A stretch of DNA of 64,000 nt from Amphiura filiformis (lineage: Eukaryota > Echinodermata > Ophiuroidea > Amphilepidida > Amphiuridae), in NCBI RefSeq assembly GCF_039555335.1, contig NC_092629.1, positions 3,987,912 to 4,051,911 on the forward strand, given 5' to 3'. Below, piece after piece: positions 51,893 to 64,000 of this stretch. The notes below the pieces were generated by a model. The model ran no database searches and was not told the DNA's origin. It worked only from the letters and a program-made list of their open reading frames with translations. Position 1 is the stretch's first letter; every line of letters starts with the position of its first letter. A program made the position numbers and the translations under genes.

Positions 51893-52018
51893 TAATTAGT
51901 AGATAATTAAATCTGGTCAACCAGAAAAACTCACTTTTGGTCAGATGGAATAACCGACGTTTGGGCCAAAATCTTTTGAGTTTTTCTGGTTGACCAGATT
52001 TAATTATCTACTAATTGA
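51893..52018. repeat. Hairpin with about 38-bp arms at the satellite edge
   Basis: TTAGTAGATAATTAAATCTG at the left, continuing to AACCAGAAAAACTCA, is matched essentially perfectly by its inverse ending 52018. The loop is about 45 bp. Confidence 0.9.
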
Positions 52019-55000
52019 TCAAATCCCAGATGACTTAAAGTATACACAGTGTTATCCAATTAATTCTCATGAAAGGTGAATAACTGTATACGACAGGCAG
52101 TTCAGCGCCAATCATGGTTGAAAATAGATCATAAATGGGCGCCATTTTGAGATTCCAGATGGCTGTTAATTATTCCCCTAACAATCTGACACACTGTTTT
52201 TGCAGCAGTGCTGCATTAATTCTGAATTGGCTGGGTGTTACTATACTGAAATTTTCGAATGTGAAAGGCATTTTGTACCACTGAAGTTTTTCGTACACAT
52301 CGATAGCTTTATTAATATAAAGATTGACTTTTGTAGAATTTTGGTTGTGTATCCATTGATTTTATATGCGATTTCATTGAAAGAAGTGTTTTTAATGCAA
52401 TGATTTTCAACAACACACTCAACCTGGGCTCCTTGCATGAGGAATATTAGCTACAAGCATTAGCTGAGCATGCGTCCTGTCAATTTCTACTCTCACACCC
52501 CTGATTTAGCATAGGGATTGGGCTCGTTTGCATATGCATGAGTTCGTTGAGTTGGTCGTAGCGTCCTTGGAGATAGTACATTTCTAGTAAAATGGTATAG
52601 ATGAGTTTATAGTCAAAATGCGTGATGTATTTTAGCAGTTTAAACGTAGGCCTATGTTTTTGTAAATGTGCATAATTTCCAATCACGTCGCAGATGGCAA
52701 CTATCACAGCACAAGTAATAATTTATCCTAGTGTATTGTCCCGGTAGAATACCTTGCATATGCCATAGACAAATTTTGATAACTTGGTTGGTAGACAGAG
52801 ATGACGTCAGTGGTACTGATTTTGGTTTAGATCTGAAACCATATTATACCTCAGGTTTAGATTGAGAAAGTATAGGCCTACATATCAAGTAATTATCTGG
52901 TGGGAATTGTTTTATTGTTGTATTAATTGTGGTATACTGAACCCGACAACCACATTTGAAGAAAATAATTATAACTATGATTAATTTTATCATGGGCTAT
53001 ATTTTTGCCGGCGGAGGAATATGGATTTAGCCTGGGGAGTTAGCTTTCAAAAACTGTATCACGTGTCATTACATGTGGACGGGATGGGTGAAGTTTCGTG
53101 TTACCAAAGTATGGTGTGTTACCATTACAACAACAACTTACTTATTTACATAGTACATCCAGGGGGATGACACTCACCTCATTTGCATGGCAAAATTACC
53201 CGTCTCCTCTGCAGCCAATTTGTTTTCGCTCCATCGAAATCAAGCTGGTCACGGAGGAGACTACCTTCCTTTGTGTTTGTTCATTTGTGTATGGAGAGCC
53301 TTTCTTGGAGTCCATGACTTAGGCTACTACGCTCTCAGCTAGAGTCCGACGCTGCATTGTACTAGAAATACCTTTTCTGTGAAATCGCTATAGAGCCAAT
53401 CGGGAACACGTATTCAATTTATAAATATAGCATTAAATTAGTATCACATAGTGGCCTCCGTGCAGTGGAAAACCTTAATTCTTTCATCAAAAAGAAATGA
53501 AAATGACCAAAAACCGGATCCACCTGTACGCCTATAAAATGGGCACAGAAATTTGTCTCAAATATGAATGAATTTTAAGAAACATACGGGATATGATGAA
53601 CCAATGACCTGACGCCATGATAGCAGGATCTATTAGTTGTTTTATATACAATGCATATACCGTGTTGTCATAATACCAATATTTGGCATAATATATAACG
53701 ACTAATATTTAGTATTGTAAATATGCAGTTCATATGCACAAACGAACACTGATCTTTATGATATTCAGGTTGTTGTACATCTCATATAACATGTCATATA
53801 GGAGGTCATATGTGTTGACCTTCTCCTATTGTATTTGTTCATCTGTGTATGGAGAGGATTAGCGCCATTAAACGCCATTAAAACTCCATCAGTATTAGGG
53901 CGTAGTTCAGTGAACTCACCAGATTGCTATTCCAAGTACTTTGATAAATACAGATAATATGTATTGATGGGTCGAGGCGATTGCATTGAAAACCTAATAC
54001 ATTATTCATAACAGTTACGTAATCAATCGATAGTGCGGACACTTTTCATTTGCAAACCACCAAAATTCATGATCTTTTAGCGTTGGAAAAGAAACCACGT
54101 GAATAGAGTGCCCTCTCAAGAATATCAACTCTCTGGTACATCCAATCACAGCGTGCTGATCTGTCTAAAGTAATAAACAAAGGTTGTTCAGTCGCACAGT
54201 AACAGTGCATGCACGTCATTAGAGGCGCTGTAGTTTAATATGGATATGCAAACGAGATGGCCGGTGACCGTGACTCAACTGTAAATGATTATTCTTCGGG
54301 ACACCTTGACGGATTTTCCCGCAATTGACACACCGTGCTGTAAGCATGGTAAAGTGAACCTGTAAAATGTACCAAATGCAGTTTTTGATATTGCGGTACA
54401 TGTCAGTTACTTTTATGCAATTTTCGGCCGTTGTTTCGGCCTACAGTTTGTTTAGGACTTCTTTGTTGTGGACCATACTATTTTGTTTTTACGAAAGTGA
54501 TAATTTCTCCATCATTTTGTTTCAAGTTGCTTTATTTATTACTAAATAGCCTATTCGGTCTGGGTATTAAATTGATAGGCCTAATGGCGCAGTGTAAAGG
54601 ACCATGCGGTTATCATAAGTTGAGACTCCCAAAAGACTGACGGCGTGACATTTTTCTTGAACAAATGAAATGATAATGATATTTTCAAAATGAATACTTA
54701 CACCCCTCATAGGGGTCTATGTAAAACAGTCAATTATCAGAATTGCAAGTGTAGTCTAAAAGTGACAAAGAGATATTGTATTCTCTGGTTTGGAATGAGT
54801 ATTTATGACTGAAAGCAGTTTAAGCAGCTAATTAGCACTAATTAAACCTTTTGAATAAATAATTAGGTCTGTTAATGAAGTAAATTTTGATCACCCTGTA
54901 TACATAGAAGCAAACATCGCACCCAAAATAAAGTATATTTCTGGTTGGCTTTTTCAATTCAAGCTCTGTTTGATTTTGTGGTCCTCAGATTGAGAAAATA

Positions 55001-55929
55001 TTCCTGAAAAGAAAAAAATATACCACATGTTCCTTAAAAAGTTCATTTTTACACACTGTATATCGTCTAGTACACCCTGAATATTGATTTCGAATTTTGG
55101 TCAGTTTAATCTCTGTTCTTAATGCTTTCCAGAAATAGGCCTACCTGTAATTGGTTCATAAAATGATATAACTATTCATCGCAAAATTGAAAACAATGGC
55201 CATACCCGATGTCAGTCAATGGTATATCCAAACCACAATATGAACCTGAAGACTCGTCATCAGACTTAGACACTATCCATGCTATCAATGAGGAATTGCT
55301 ATTACCCCATACCACAGTATTATGTTTATAATCATTCCTAGGCCTTATTAAAGGCTCAAATGCATACAACTTTTTAACTCATTTATGTTAAGTACAAACT
55401 TGAGAATAATTATGTTCTTCATTTTAAGTAAATGTCATCATATGTTATTAAGTATACCAAGAAATGAACTAAGTACTCAGCATATAAATTAATTTGTGCC
55501 CTCATTGTTGGTTTTTAACACAAAATAAAATAAAGGAAACAAACATCATTCTCCTTTTTACAGTGTCGTTTCTAAAAGCTCATTTTTAAGCCAAAGGTCC
55601 TCTCAGTGAATGTGAAATCCAACATTTTTTCTTCATTCACTGCGCCGTCTTTTTTAAAGACATTTCTTGTTTGGACTTGTTGGTATTGACAATGTGGGTA
55701 TTGCCACTAAAATTAGACTCACAACTCATGTTATAGTAAAATATAAACATCGAAACAGCGGCAATTTTTAAAATCAGGATGGCGGCCCTTTGCCACACCT
55801 CAGATTTGTCCACCAAGATTTTTCTTGTTCTTTGGGATCTATATAAGGTATCTAAATAGGTGAGATGTTTTATCATTAAAAATGCACGGGACAATATATC
55901 ATACCACAGTCCCCTGGACTATTATTAAA
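52019..55929. other. Intergenic, no gene recognised
   Basis: AT-rich sequence. Open frames up to about 75 codons without family features or splice-supported continuity. I see no tRNA or conserved gene. Confidence 0.45.
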
Positions 55930-56371
55930 AATTATATTATTATTGACATAACAGTCCTCGAAGTTAACTTTATAAATAATGTATAATGATAAATACTTAA
56001 AATGTATGTAGGTGGAATGAAGCCGTCCATTATATGAAATTGTTGAAGATGATACAGTTTCCCCCAAAAGACATAACAATTTGTTTTAGGTGTCATGGAA
56101 AAAAAATAGAAGCTTCAACACCAATGGTCGAAATTTTCATATGATGGACGGTTTTTCATTCAAGCTACATACACTTTAGTACAAATCATTAGATTTATAA
56201 AGTTTGCTTCGAGGACTGTTAAATATCAAAGATATAAAAAAATCTAATAATTTGTCTTAAAATTTGTATCATCATCAAATTTAAAAAAAAATGATATCAG
56301 AAAGACATTCCTCGTATTCAGGATACAATTTGGTGTGTCTGATGTGCCAGGCCCACAGAAATTACTATGCA
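55930..56371. mobile_element. Foldback family F1, copy 2
   Basis: Has GTCCTCGAAGTTAACTTTAT and TAAAATGTATGTAGGTGG, with the inverse arm through GCTACATACACTTTA and CATTCCTCGTATTCAGGATA, as in copy 1. The left end is truncated. Confidence 0.75.
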
Positions 56372-56817
56372 AAGGTAGGTGACCAAGCCCTTAATGTTCC
56401 GTCTTTGTTGTATAATACTAAATGTGAAAGATGAGTTATCTCTCCGATTTCCGGATTTCCGAAATTGTCCTTTTTTTTGGTTAGGCCGAGTCAAATTCGA
56501 TCAAAATCAGTTTATGATGCTCGGAACTTTCAAACATTCATACTTTAGGAATTATTTTCACAAATTTAAAGTGAATATAAAGTTTGGCAAATATTTTGCC
56601 AATATTTGCTTAAGAATTTTGTTGTTGACGCGACAGCTTTTATTTTATTTTGATGACCTTAGCAGCGAACTTGATCAGACTCATTTTGATACAGCCTGAA
56701 GATTTTTTGAAATAATTTCTTTTATCTAAATAATATGATATGAAATGACTCAGAAATCGCGTCACACATCGTCTGACTCTGCTGATGTTTGACAAGTGGA
56801 AGGCTTCATTTTAATCA

Positions 56818-58432
<1,615 letters not shown>

Positions 58433-58510
58433 AAAACAATACACCCCCTTTAGAAGACATGACCTTAATCTTCTTCTACAGAGGGAGTGAGAATTTCAAA
58501 TGGGGTTACC
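58433..58510. mobile_element. Foldback family F2, partial copy
   Basis: ATACACCCCCTTTAGAAGAC, then TGACCTTAATCTTC and GGGAGTGAGAATTTCAAATG, match the left half of 23500-23693. Confidence 0.65.
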
Positions 58511-58670
58511 TGCCAATTTACAACTCGGCGTTTCCTATAAGATCAAAGTGTATTAGTATTAAGAAATATACAATGCATTGCTTAGTTAAATGGTTACAAC
58601 TGGAATAAAAATTCCTTTAAAACGAATAGGGCGGGCAAATGAAAAATTGTCAAGAAAAATTAAAGAATGA

Positions 58671-58935
58671 GTAACCCTTCACAAATAAAAACAGGGAAAA
58701 TATGACACAACATCGATTTCCAATGGGGGAATAGCACAAAACGTATAAACAAAGTTAAAAGAGTTTTTAACTTTACACGTTTATGTTATTCCCCCATTGG
58801 ATGTTGTGTCATATTTTCCCTGATTTTAATCTTATCCATTGCTAATTTGACACTGTTGTATCAGTTTGGATCCATAAGTTCCCTGCTGGTCAGTTGGAAC
58901 AGATTTTCCCTGTTTTTATATTAACCCTTCAGTTA
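58671..58935. mobile_element. Hairpin element with nested inverted repeats
   Basis: Inner arms 58692-58755 and 58760-58822 (ACAGGGAAAATATGACACAA against its inverse) are nearly perfect. Outer TAACCCTTCACAAATAAAAA at 58672 is inverted at about 58905-58935. Confidence 0.75.
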
Positions 58936-60279
58936 CATGTATTTAAAACATTTTCGTAATCATACCTAGAGTTTTTTTTATCATCAGATAGGAAGACTTC
59001 TGCTCATCTTCTCTGGTGAGACAACATGTCTCGGCTATCTTTCCATATCAAAATTTCAAAATCTGTCATATCTATTTCCTCAATATATTGTTTTGATACA
59101 ACTTATGAGGGGAAAAGTTTGATTTTACAAGATTTCGATATTATTTTTTAACTTTCTAACTAATACCATGATTAACATAACTGTATTTCAAAGCGTCAAG
59201 CTATATCATTATTTTGTCCCGACAAATATAATCCAGGTAATAAAATATTCATTCATAGGTTTATTTATTCTATTCAACCAGGGCCATTTGTGGGGCTACA
59301 TACATGCAGGACATCTAAGCTGCACATGCATTCTAATAATTTGTCTAATACATTATACAAGCATCAGCAAGCACAATTTGTCACAAGCTTTGAAAAGTAA
59401 ATAGCCTATGTACACACTGAGCACAATGCACATACAAGCTGTAAGTACATAGCGAAGCTGTCAGTGTAAAATTATGACCTTTATCATGCTATTAATTTAG
59501 CCCAAAGATTAGGAAAACTAGCAAAACTGAAGAACTGGCACTGTTCAAATAAAGACATCTGCAAATCTTGCTGCAATTTCTGAATAGTATTTCTATTACT
59601 TAAATGATTATTTTTGTTATTTCTTTTAAAACCAACACATTACAGTCTATGATGACTTTATCGTATTACTTAAATATCAAAATCAAGTAATAATTACAAA
59701 ACTCGCTGTAAACTATCACCTCTGTGGGTTTTTGGGTATAACCAGCACGAATATTTTCTGCAAACACTGCATGTGTAAAAAGTAGGTCAATAGTCAGGCT
59801 AATATAGGGCGGGTGCTGCTGCCAGCCGCTCGCCTTAAATATAATCTGAAATAGTGTAAATGAGCTTTAAAGTATAACATGAGTAACACATTTAACATTA
59901 GAATCGGAACGTGTTACACACGTGCAAAATTGCAAATATCTGCAATAAGGGGCCGTTCACGGTCCCTAGGTTAGGGTCTACGTGTTAAAAATATGTTTCT
60001 CAAAATAGTGTTAACACGAGTCTTTAGATTAAAAATTGCTCGAAATGAAGAATTGGTTACAAGTAAAAAAATGTAGTGTAGTGTAAGCAAAACATATCCG
60101 TTGCTAATTATCATGATTAGCCTATAGACTCAATAATATTGACCTGAAATTACCCTAGGCCTAGCATTCTAGCGATTTGGAGTTTTATTTTTCATATTCA
60201 ATAAAAATGACTGTACGTTGCTTGTTTCAACGTAGCACGCACTAATGATCAAAATGTAATTAAAATAATTATAATAATA
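58936..60279. other. Intergenic, no gene recognised
   Basis: AT-rich; no supported gene or clear element. Confidence 0.45.
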
Positions 60280-61097
60280 GGGTACCTGCAGGTAATATGG
60301 GACCATTAAGGACGTTTAGCTTATTTGCATAAAAACTAAAGAAGATATGCCTACAAGAGATTGTTATGATGAACAACCTGTCCTTTAAGATTAATAAAAC
60401 AGGCAATGTTACCTTGTTTTTATGTTTGTTTGGACGCTATGACGTCAAAATGACGTCATCGTCAAGTGTCCCATATTACCTGCATGTGCAGGTAATATGG
60501 GACACTGTGTTATCTCTATGGTGAAAATCAAAAAGATCAGAAAATCACTCTTTTGTTCTAAAAACATTTTTGTTACATGATTTTGAATGTTAAATGCAAA
60601 TTTCTACAAGAAAATTCAATTTTCTAAATAGTTTTGCTTTTCGCATTGACAATGCACACAATTTCCTATGTGTCCCATATTACCTGCACCCATTCAGTTG
60701 AAAATCAGAGAAAATAATCATTTATAAAAGGAAAGTGCCACTTGTCAGTGGAATTTTACCTGCTGATAAGCTTAACCCATCACCTAAAGATCATAAAAAA
60801 TGACAAATGCTCCCTCAGTACCAGAGTTTTTGGATACACAATCATAAAATGTGACGTCATTGATTTTATATCAGGCCAAAAAAACGACATAATTTTATGG
60901 GCAATTTCACTCTTTTTGGCATTAATTTCCAAGAGTTTGATACACAGACTCCAAAACTGCATTTCTAGAAGCACAATTGATGTCTCTAAACACTTAACAA
61001 ATCAACTTAAAGTGTTTACCTTCTCTAAGCTACTTTTTGTTAAAATGAAAACAGGTGTCCCATATTACCTGCTGTCCCATATTACCTGCAGCTACCC
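60280..61097. mobile_element. Inverted-repeat element, 818 bp, with repeated CAGGTAATATGGGAC
   Basis: Left end GGGTACCTGCAGGTAATATG, right end the inverse of GGGTAGCTGCAGGTAATATG, flanked by TA on both sides. The core CAGGTAATATGGGAC or its inverse occurs six times: both ends, a head-to-head pair at about 60468-60505, near 60670 and near 61056. No transposase, so non-autonomous; the TA flank suggests Tc1/mariner-type mobilisation. Confidence 0.8.
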
Positions 61098-62228
61098 TAC
61101 ATCGTGTCCGCTAGCATGTCTGTTTGACTCCTCAAGAATTGATGACTTTTTTCGTTTTCCCTATGCACCATTTTGGGCCTATAGAAGAATAGGCCTAAAT
61201 GTTAATATTAGAGAGAGCCTCTGTGTTATGTAAAAATTCTTGTGTTATTATTTTATTTTAAGCACTAACTAACAAATTTGAACGCTCGAAAAACATTTAA
61301 CCCTATTCTATTAGCCTACCTCCATCAATCAAAGGCTTAATATAATTATATGCATGTAGAAACAATATTTACACAAAATATGGTCTATTCCTTTTGGTTC
61401 TGGTTTATCAGCCCATATGCATGTTATGTTTTCATTTGGTCAAGTATTTTATGTTTAATTGTGTTGGTGTGCGAGTTTTCTTTCCCCTATGCTCTAATTT
61501 TGATAATTTATCACTTCTCTATCAAAGAAACACCTTTTTGCCTAATATTACTACCAATTTAAACATCATAAAATAGTTTAAATTGTTGGAAACTTGGATA
61601 TTTTGACCAATTTTATTCCACATTTTGCCCTAAAATAGTCCAAGAATGTTATGCATATTTTTTAGATTGTCCAAATTAACTCGGATTTCTCTTTTTCATG
61701 TAGAAACACAGTAATGTATTTAAAACTGCATGAAAATGCCACATTGATGTAGCCATACACTCTTTTCTTCATATTTGGCTATGAGCTCATTAATTATTCA
61801 TGTGCTAATTTTCATAAAATTTACATAGTTAGGCTAATTATTAAACTTGTTATAAACGCTTAAACTATGTCCACGCTTGCCAATGGTATGCCACTTAGTG
61901 TTTTTTATCCAATAAATAACACTGCAACCCAGTAGTTAATTATGACGTCTCTACACCACTCAAATATACCACTTTTGTGGGGTAAAACAGAAAAATTGCA
62001 ACATCATCTATGCACAGGTTACAAAATGGCTTACAATCTTTTAACACTGTATCAACAAGTCTTTGGAGCTCTTTGGAATATTGCACTATAGTATTTAGGC
62101 CTAGATATTCAAAATAAACACGATATTAAAACACCTGTTTATGAACTAAATAATTATTATATTTGATTTTACCTCATACACTCAATAATATTTTTGGTAA
62201 AGAATAGCGAAATCGTACATTATGACTT
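61098..62228. other. Intergenic with a dispersed repeat
   Basis: ATGTTTAATTGTGTTGGTGT near 61449 recurs at about 62862, so 61370-61500 and 62800-62900 share a retroposon body. No gene supported. Confidence 0.5.
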
Positions 62229-62600
62229 TAAGGGATCGGTTAGCAACGTTTGGATGGTATATTTTTGTGGGACATAAGAGCACATGACATACATCAAATT
62301 GCATTCTGAATACGAAGAATGTCCTTCTGGTATCAAATAATTTTGATTTTTTTAAAATTCGCGATATAATACATTATTGTATGGCAAAATTTTAAAAATT
62401 GGTATTTTTTTACATTGAATAGTCCTCAAAGTAAATCTTTAAATATATTGATATGTCCTTAACGTGTATGCAGCCATAGTTGCTGGAAGGAAAAGTCGTC
62501 CATCATTTGAAAATTTAGACCTTCCGTCAGGGCCTTCCGTATTCTATGAAGAATTTCCCCAAAAATATACCTAACTTTAGGTATATTTTTATGATAATAT
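62229..62600. mobile_element. Foldback family F1, copy 3 (left half)
   Basis: TTTAAGGGATCGGTTAGC, AACGTTTGGATGG and AAATTGCATTCTGAATACGA, followed by AGAATGTCCTTCTG, match the left arm of copy 1. The right arm is missing. Confidence 0.75.
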
Positions 62601-62722
62601 AAGGCTGGCGGGTCAACATCATTAATTAATCTCGTACACTGGTATGTTATATGTTGTTTGTACTGTTTACCCTGCCTGCTCATAATATCCATAAGTACCA
62701 GAGTCCTGTTTATCAGCAATAG

Positions 62723-62900
62723 TCTATATAGCTCAGTGGTTAGAGCCGTCGCTCTGCAAGCGAGAGGTCTGGGGTTCAAGTTCCTGCATAGGCTGGTATG
62801 TCCGGAGTTTTTACTCTGGTTTATCTGCCTATGGATCTTATCTTTTCAAAATCTTATTTCATGTTTAATTGTGTTGGTGTGCGATACGTGATTCTTCTCT
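62723..62900 (+). mobile_element. tRNA-derived SINE (Ala-like head)
   Basis: TAGCTCAGTGG (A box, 62730-62740) and GGTTCAAGTTC (B-box-like, 62774-62784) are spaced as in a tRNA. The acceptor stem pairs at 6 of 7 positions. The anticodon position reads TGC, but base 33 is C and the T-stem is weak, so this is a SINE head or tRNA pseudogene rather than a working tRNA-Ala. The following body recurs near 61449. Confidence 0.6.
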
Positions 62901-63154
62901 GCACATGGTATATGAACACGATGAGAGAAGAATGTTGCAAAATGTCGATTTTGCTACTTTCTTATTTAATTGTATTTACGCTCTATCCCTTCGAGTCTTT
63001 CTTGGTTTTATCGGTTTCTTTTCATTTTGCTCTTCAGAAATGAGTTACATATCGTCGGTTTTCTTTTCTTTTTAACAGATAAAGTAATTCATCCTAAGGC
63101 ATCCAACCGCTTTCTTATACATCTATACGTGGGGGTCGTTTCAATACTTCAATT

Positions 63155-63316
63155 ATGGGGTGTGGTTCTTCCCAATCTCTCGAGGGAACTGTAGCCTCTT
63201 CCCCAACCGAATTCAGGAGCAAAGCGAACGATGTATGGAGTAAAGCAGAGAAGACTACCGTGGAGCCACAGCCATATGTCGAGGGAACTACCGTGGAGAC
63301 AGAGCCATTGTTAAAG
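63155..63316 (+). CDS. N-terminal exon of an MGCGSS-type acylated protein, 3' end outside window
   Basis: 54 codons from ATG 63155 to donor GTAAAC. The exon probably begins at 63079 after a strong acceptor (TTTCTTTTTAACAG), leaving 76 nt of 5' UTR. The protein starts MGCGSSQSLEG: Gly2 with Cys3 and Ser6 is the classical N-myristoylation plus palmitoylation signature for membrane anchoring. The rest is polar and contains a near-duplicate phrase (EGT...TVEPQP, EGTTVETEP). The last codon is complete, phase 0. Not recognised. The next exon must lie beyond 64000. Confidence 0.65.
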
Positions 63317-63453
63317 GTAAACTTGTTTAACTGTTAACATATTTTTTTTTGCAAATTCAATAAAAATGAAGATGTTAATCATACATGTTAGTACACTAGT
63401 GGTGTTATCAGACTGGCAACCCATCATCTGTGTCCTTTGTTCAGGGTGTCTTT

Positions 63454-63979
63454 CCAATAAGCCCTTTTGAAATATGGCGGGCACAAAAGGAGAGGGCGTA
63501 CTTTGAAGTGAGTAATCTTTTGTCAGCTGAGAAGCAAACAAAAGATTACTCACTTCAAAGTATAGAGGAGAGCGTCGCCTAGCGGTTAAGGCGTAGGACT
63601 GTGAATCCAAGGGTCAAGGGTTCGAATCCCGGGTCCGGCTCTTTGTGTCCTTGAGCAAGGCACTTTACTCTACTTGTTTAGTACTTCGGAGGGCACTTTA
63701 AGCTAGTCGGTCCCGTGTACATGCATATTTTCTCACATTAATGTAGTGTGCACGTTAAAGAACGTTACAGGCTATTCGAAAAGAGCAGGGGACCATCCCG
63801 GTACTGTTGACTGTACTTCAAAAATACAATCATCTCTAGATTCCAGAGTAAAAAAATAAGTACAGCTCGTCTGTACGCAGTGCGATAATACTCATACATA
63901 TGAGGGAGGCACTTACAAGGAAGAAGAAGAAGTACGCCCTCTCCTTTTGTGCCCACCATATTTCAAAAAGGCTTATTTC
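63454..63979. mobile_element. Foldback element interrupted by a SINE
   Basis: Terminal inverted repeats of about 48 bp: AATAAGCCCTTTTGAAATAT at 63454 against ATATTTCAAAAAGGCTTATT ending near 63978, continuing through GGGCACAAAAGGAGAGGGCG. A second inner palindrome (TTTGAAGTGAGTAATCTTTT and inverse) lies at 63501-63560. The SINE occupies about 63563-63925. Confidence 0.85.
63563..63925 (+). mobile_element. tRNA-derived SINE (His-like head) nested in a foldback
   Basis: A box TCGCCTAGCGG (63575-63585) and a perfect B box GGTTCGAATCC (63619-63629). The anticodon loop reads CTGTGAA (GTG, His-like), but the acceptor stem does not pair, so this is not a working tRNA gene. The body has GTCCTTGAGCAAGGCACTTT and the tail is (GAA)n at about 63918-63932. 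Confidence 0.75.
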
Positions 63980-64000
63980 GGTGTATCCAGATTCTAAACA

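Noticed and set aside
60742-61233. 163-codon frame
   Set aside because: Starts inside the 818-bp inverted-repeat element and runs out of it. No family features or splice context.
62723-62795. Functional tRNA-Ala gene
   Set aside because: Base 33 is not T, the T-stem is weak and the sequence continues into a repeated retroposon body; called a SINE head.
63567-63642. Functional tRNA-His gene
   Set aside because: Boxes A and B and the anticodon loop are good but the acceptor stem does not pair, and a SINE body with a GAA tail follows.

Overview
The window is animal nuclear DNA: multi-exon genes with GT-AG introns, dense non-autonomous DNA transposons, tRNA-derived SINEs, a mariner remnant and a 9.7-kb short-period satellite. 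The protein-coding content (a conserved ANAPC1 and a secreted EGF plus C-type lectin gene) and the style of the repeats suggest an invertebrate deuterostome, perhaps an echinoderm. That taxonomic guess is inference and weak.

Layout. (1) 1-22019, plus strand: the last 17 exons of ANAPC1, the scaffold subunit of the anaphase-promoting complex (APC/C), ending at a TAG at 22017-22019. The remarkable feature is repeated local tandem duplication of its exons. One 77-nt exon sits in a 40-copy array of a 147-bp unit (5491-11293). Three other exons carry short arrays of 93, about 105 and about 130 bp, and a fragment of a further exon is duplicated in its upstream intron and split by a small transposon. 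(2) 22020-29740: intergenic, with SINE and foldback remnants, a decayed mariner with intact ends (25608-26796) and a 635-bp palindromic element. (3) 29740-38845, minus strand: a secreted lectin-type gene with a signal peptide exon, two Cys-containing exons (the second with a frame break), two EGF exons and two exons of one C-type lectin domain. Its 3' end was not found. Its introns are packed with terminal-inverted-repeat elements, and the 3' edge of one exon with its splice donor is again tandemly duplicated (77 bp, 35908-36061). (4) 42191-51868: satellite of 21-bp and 18-bp monomers, flanked on the right by a near-perfect hairpin. Both monomer lengths are multiples of three, so very long but meaningless open frames run through it on both strands. 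(5) 51869-63000: gene-poor, with foldback elements, a TTTA microsatellite and an 818-bp inverted-repeat element. (6) 63079-63316, plus strand: first coding exon of an unrecognised protein starting MGCGSS, a dual-acylation type N-terminus. It is followed by a foldback element carrying a nested SINE.

The genes do not form a pathway. ANAPC1 and the lectin gene are convergent neighbours. The best candidate for something undescribed is the exon-capturing tandem duplication in and near ANAPC1: several arrays keep splice sites and the reading frame, so they could change splicing. Whether they do cannot be decided from genomic sequence alone.
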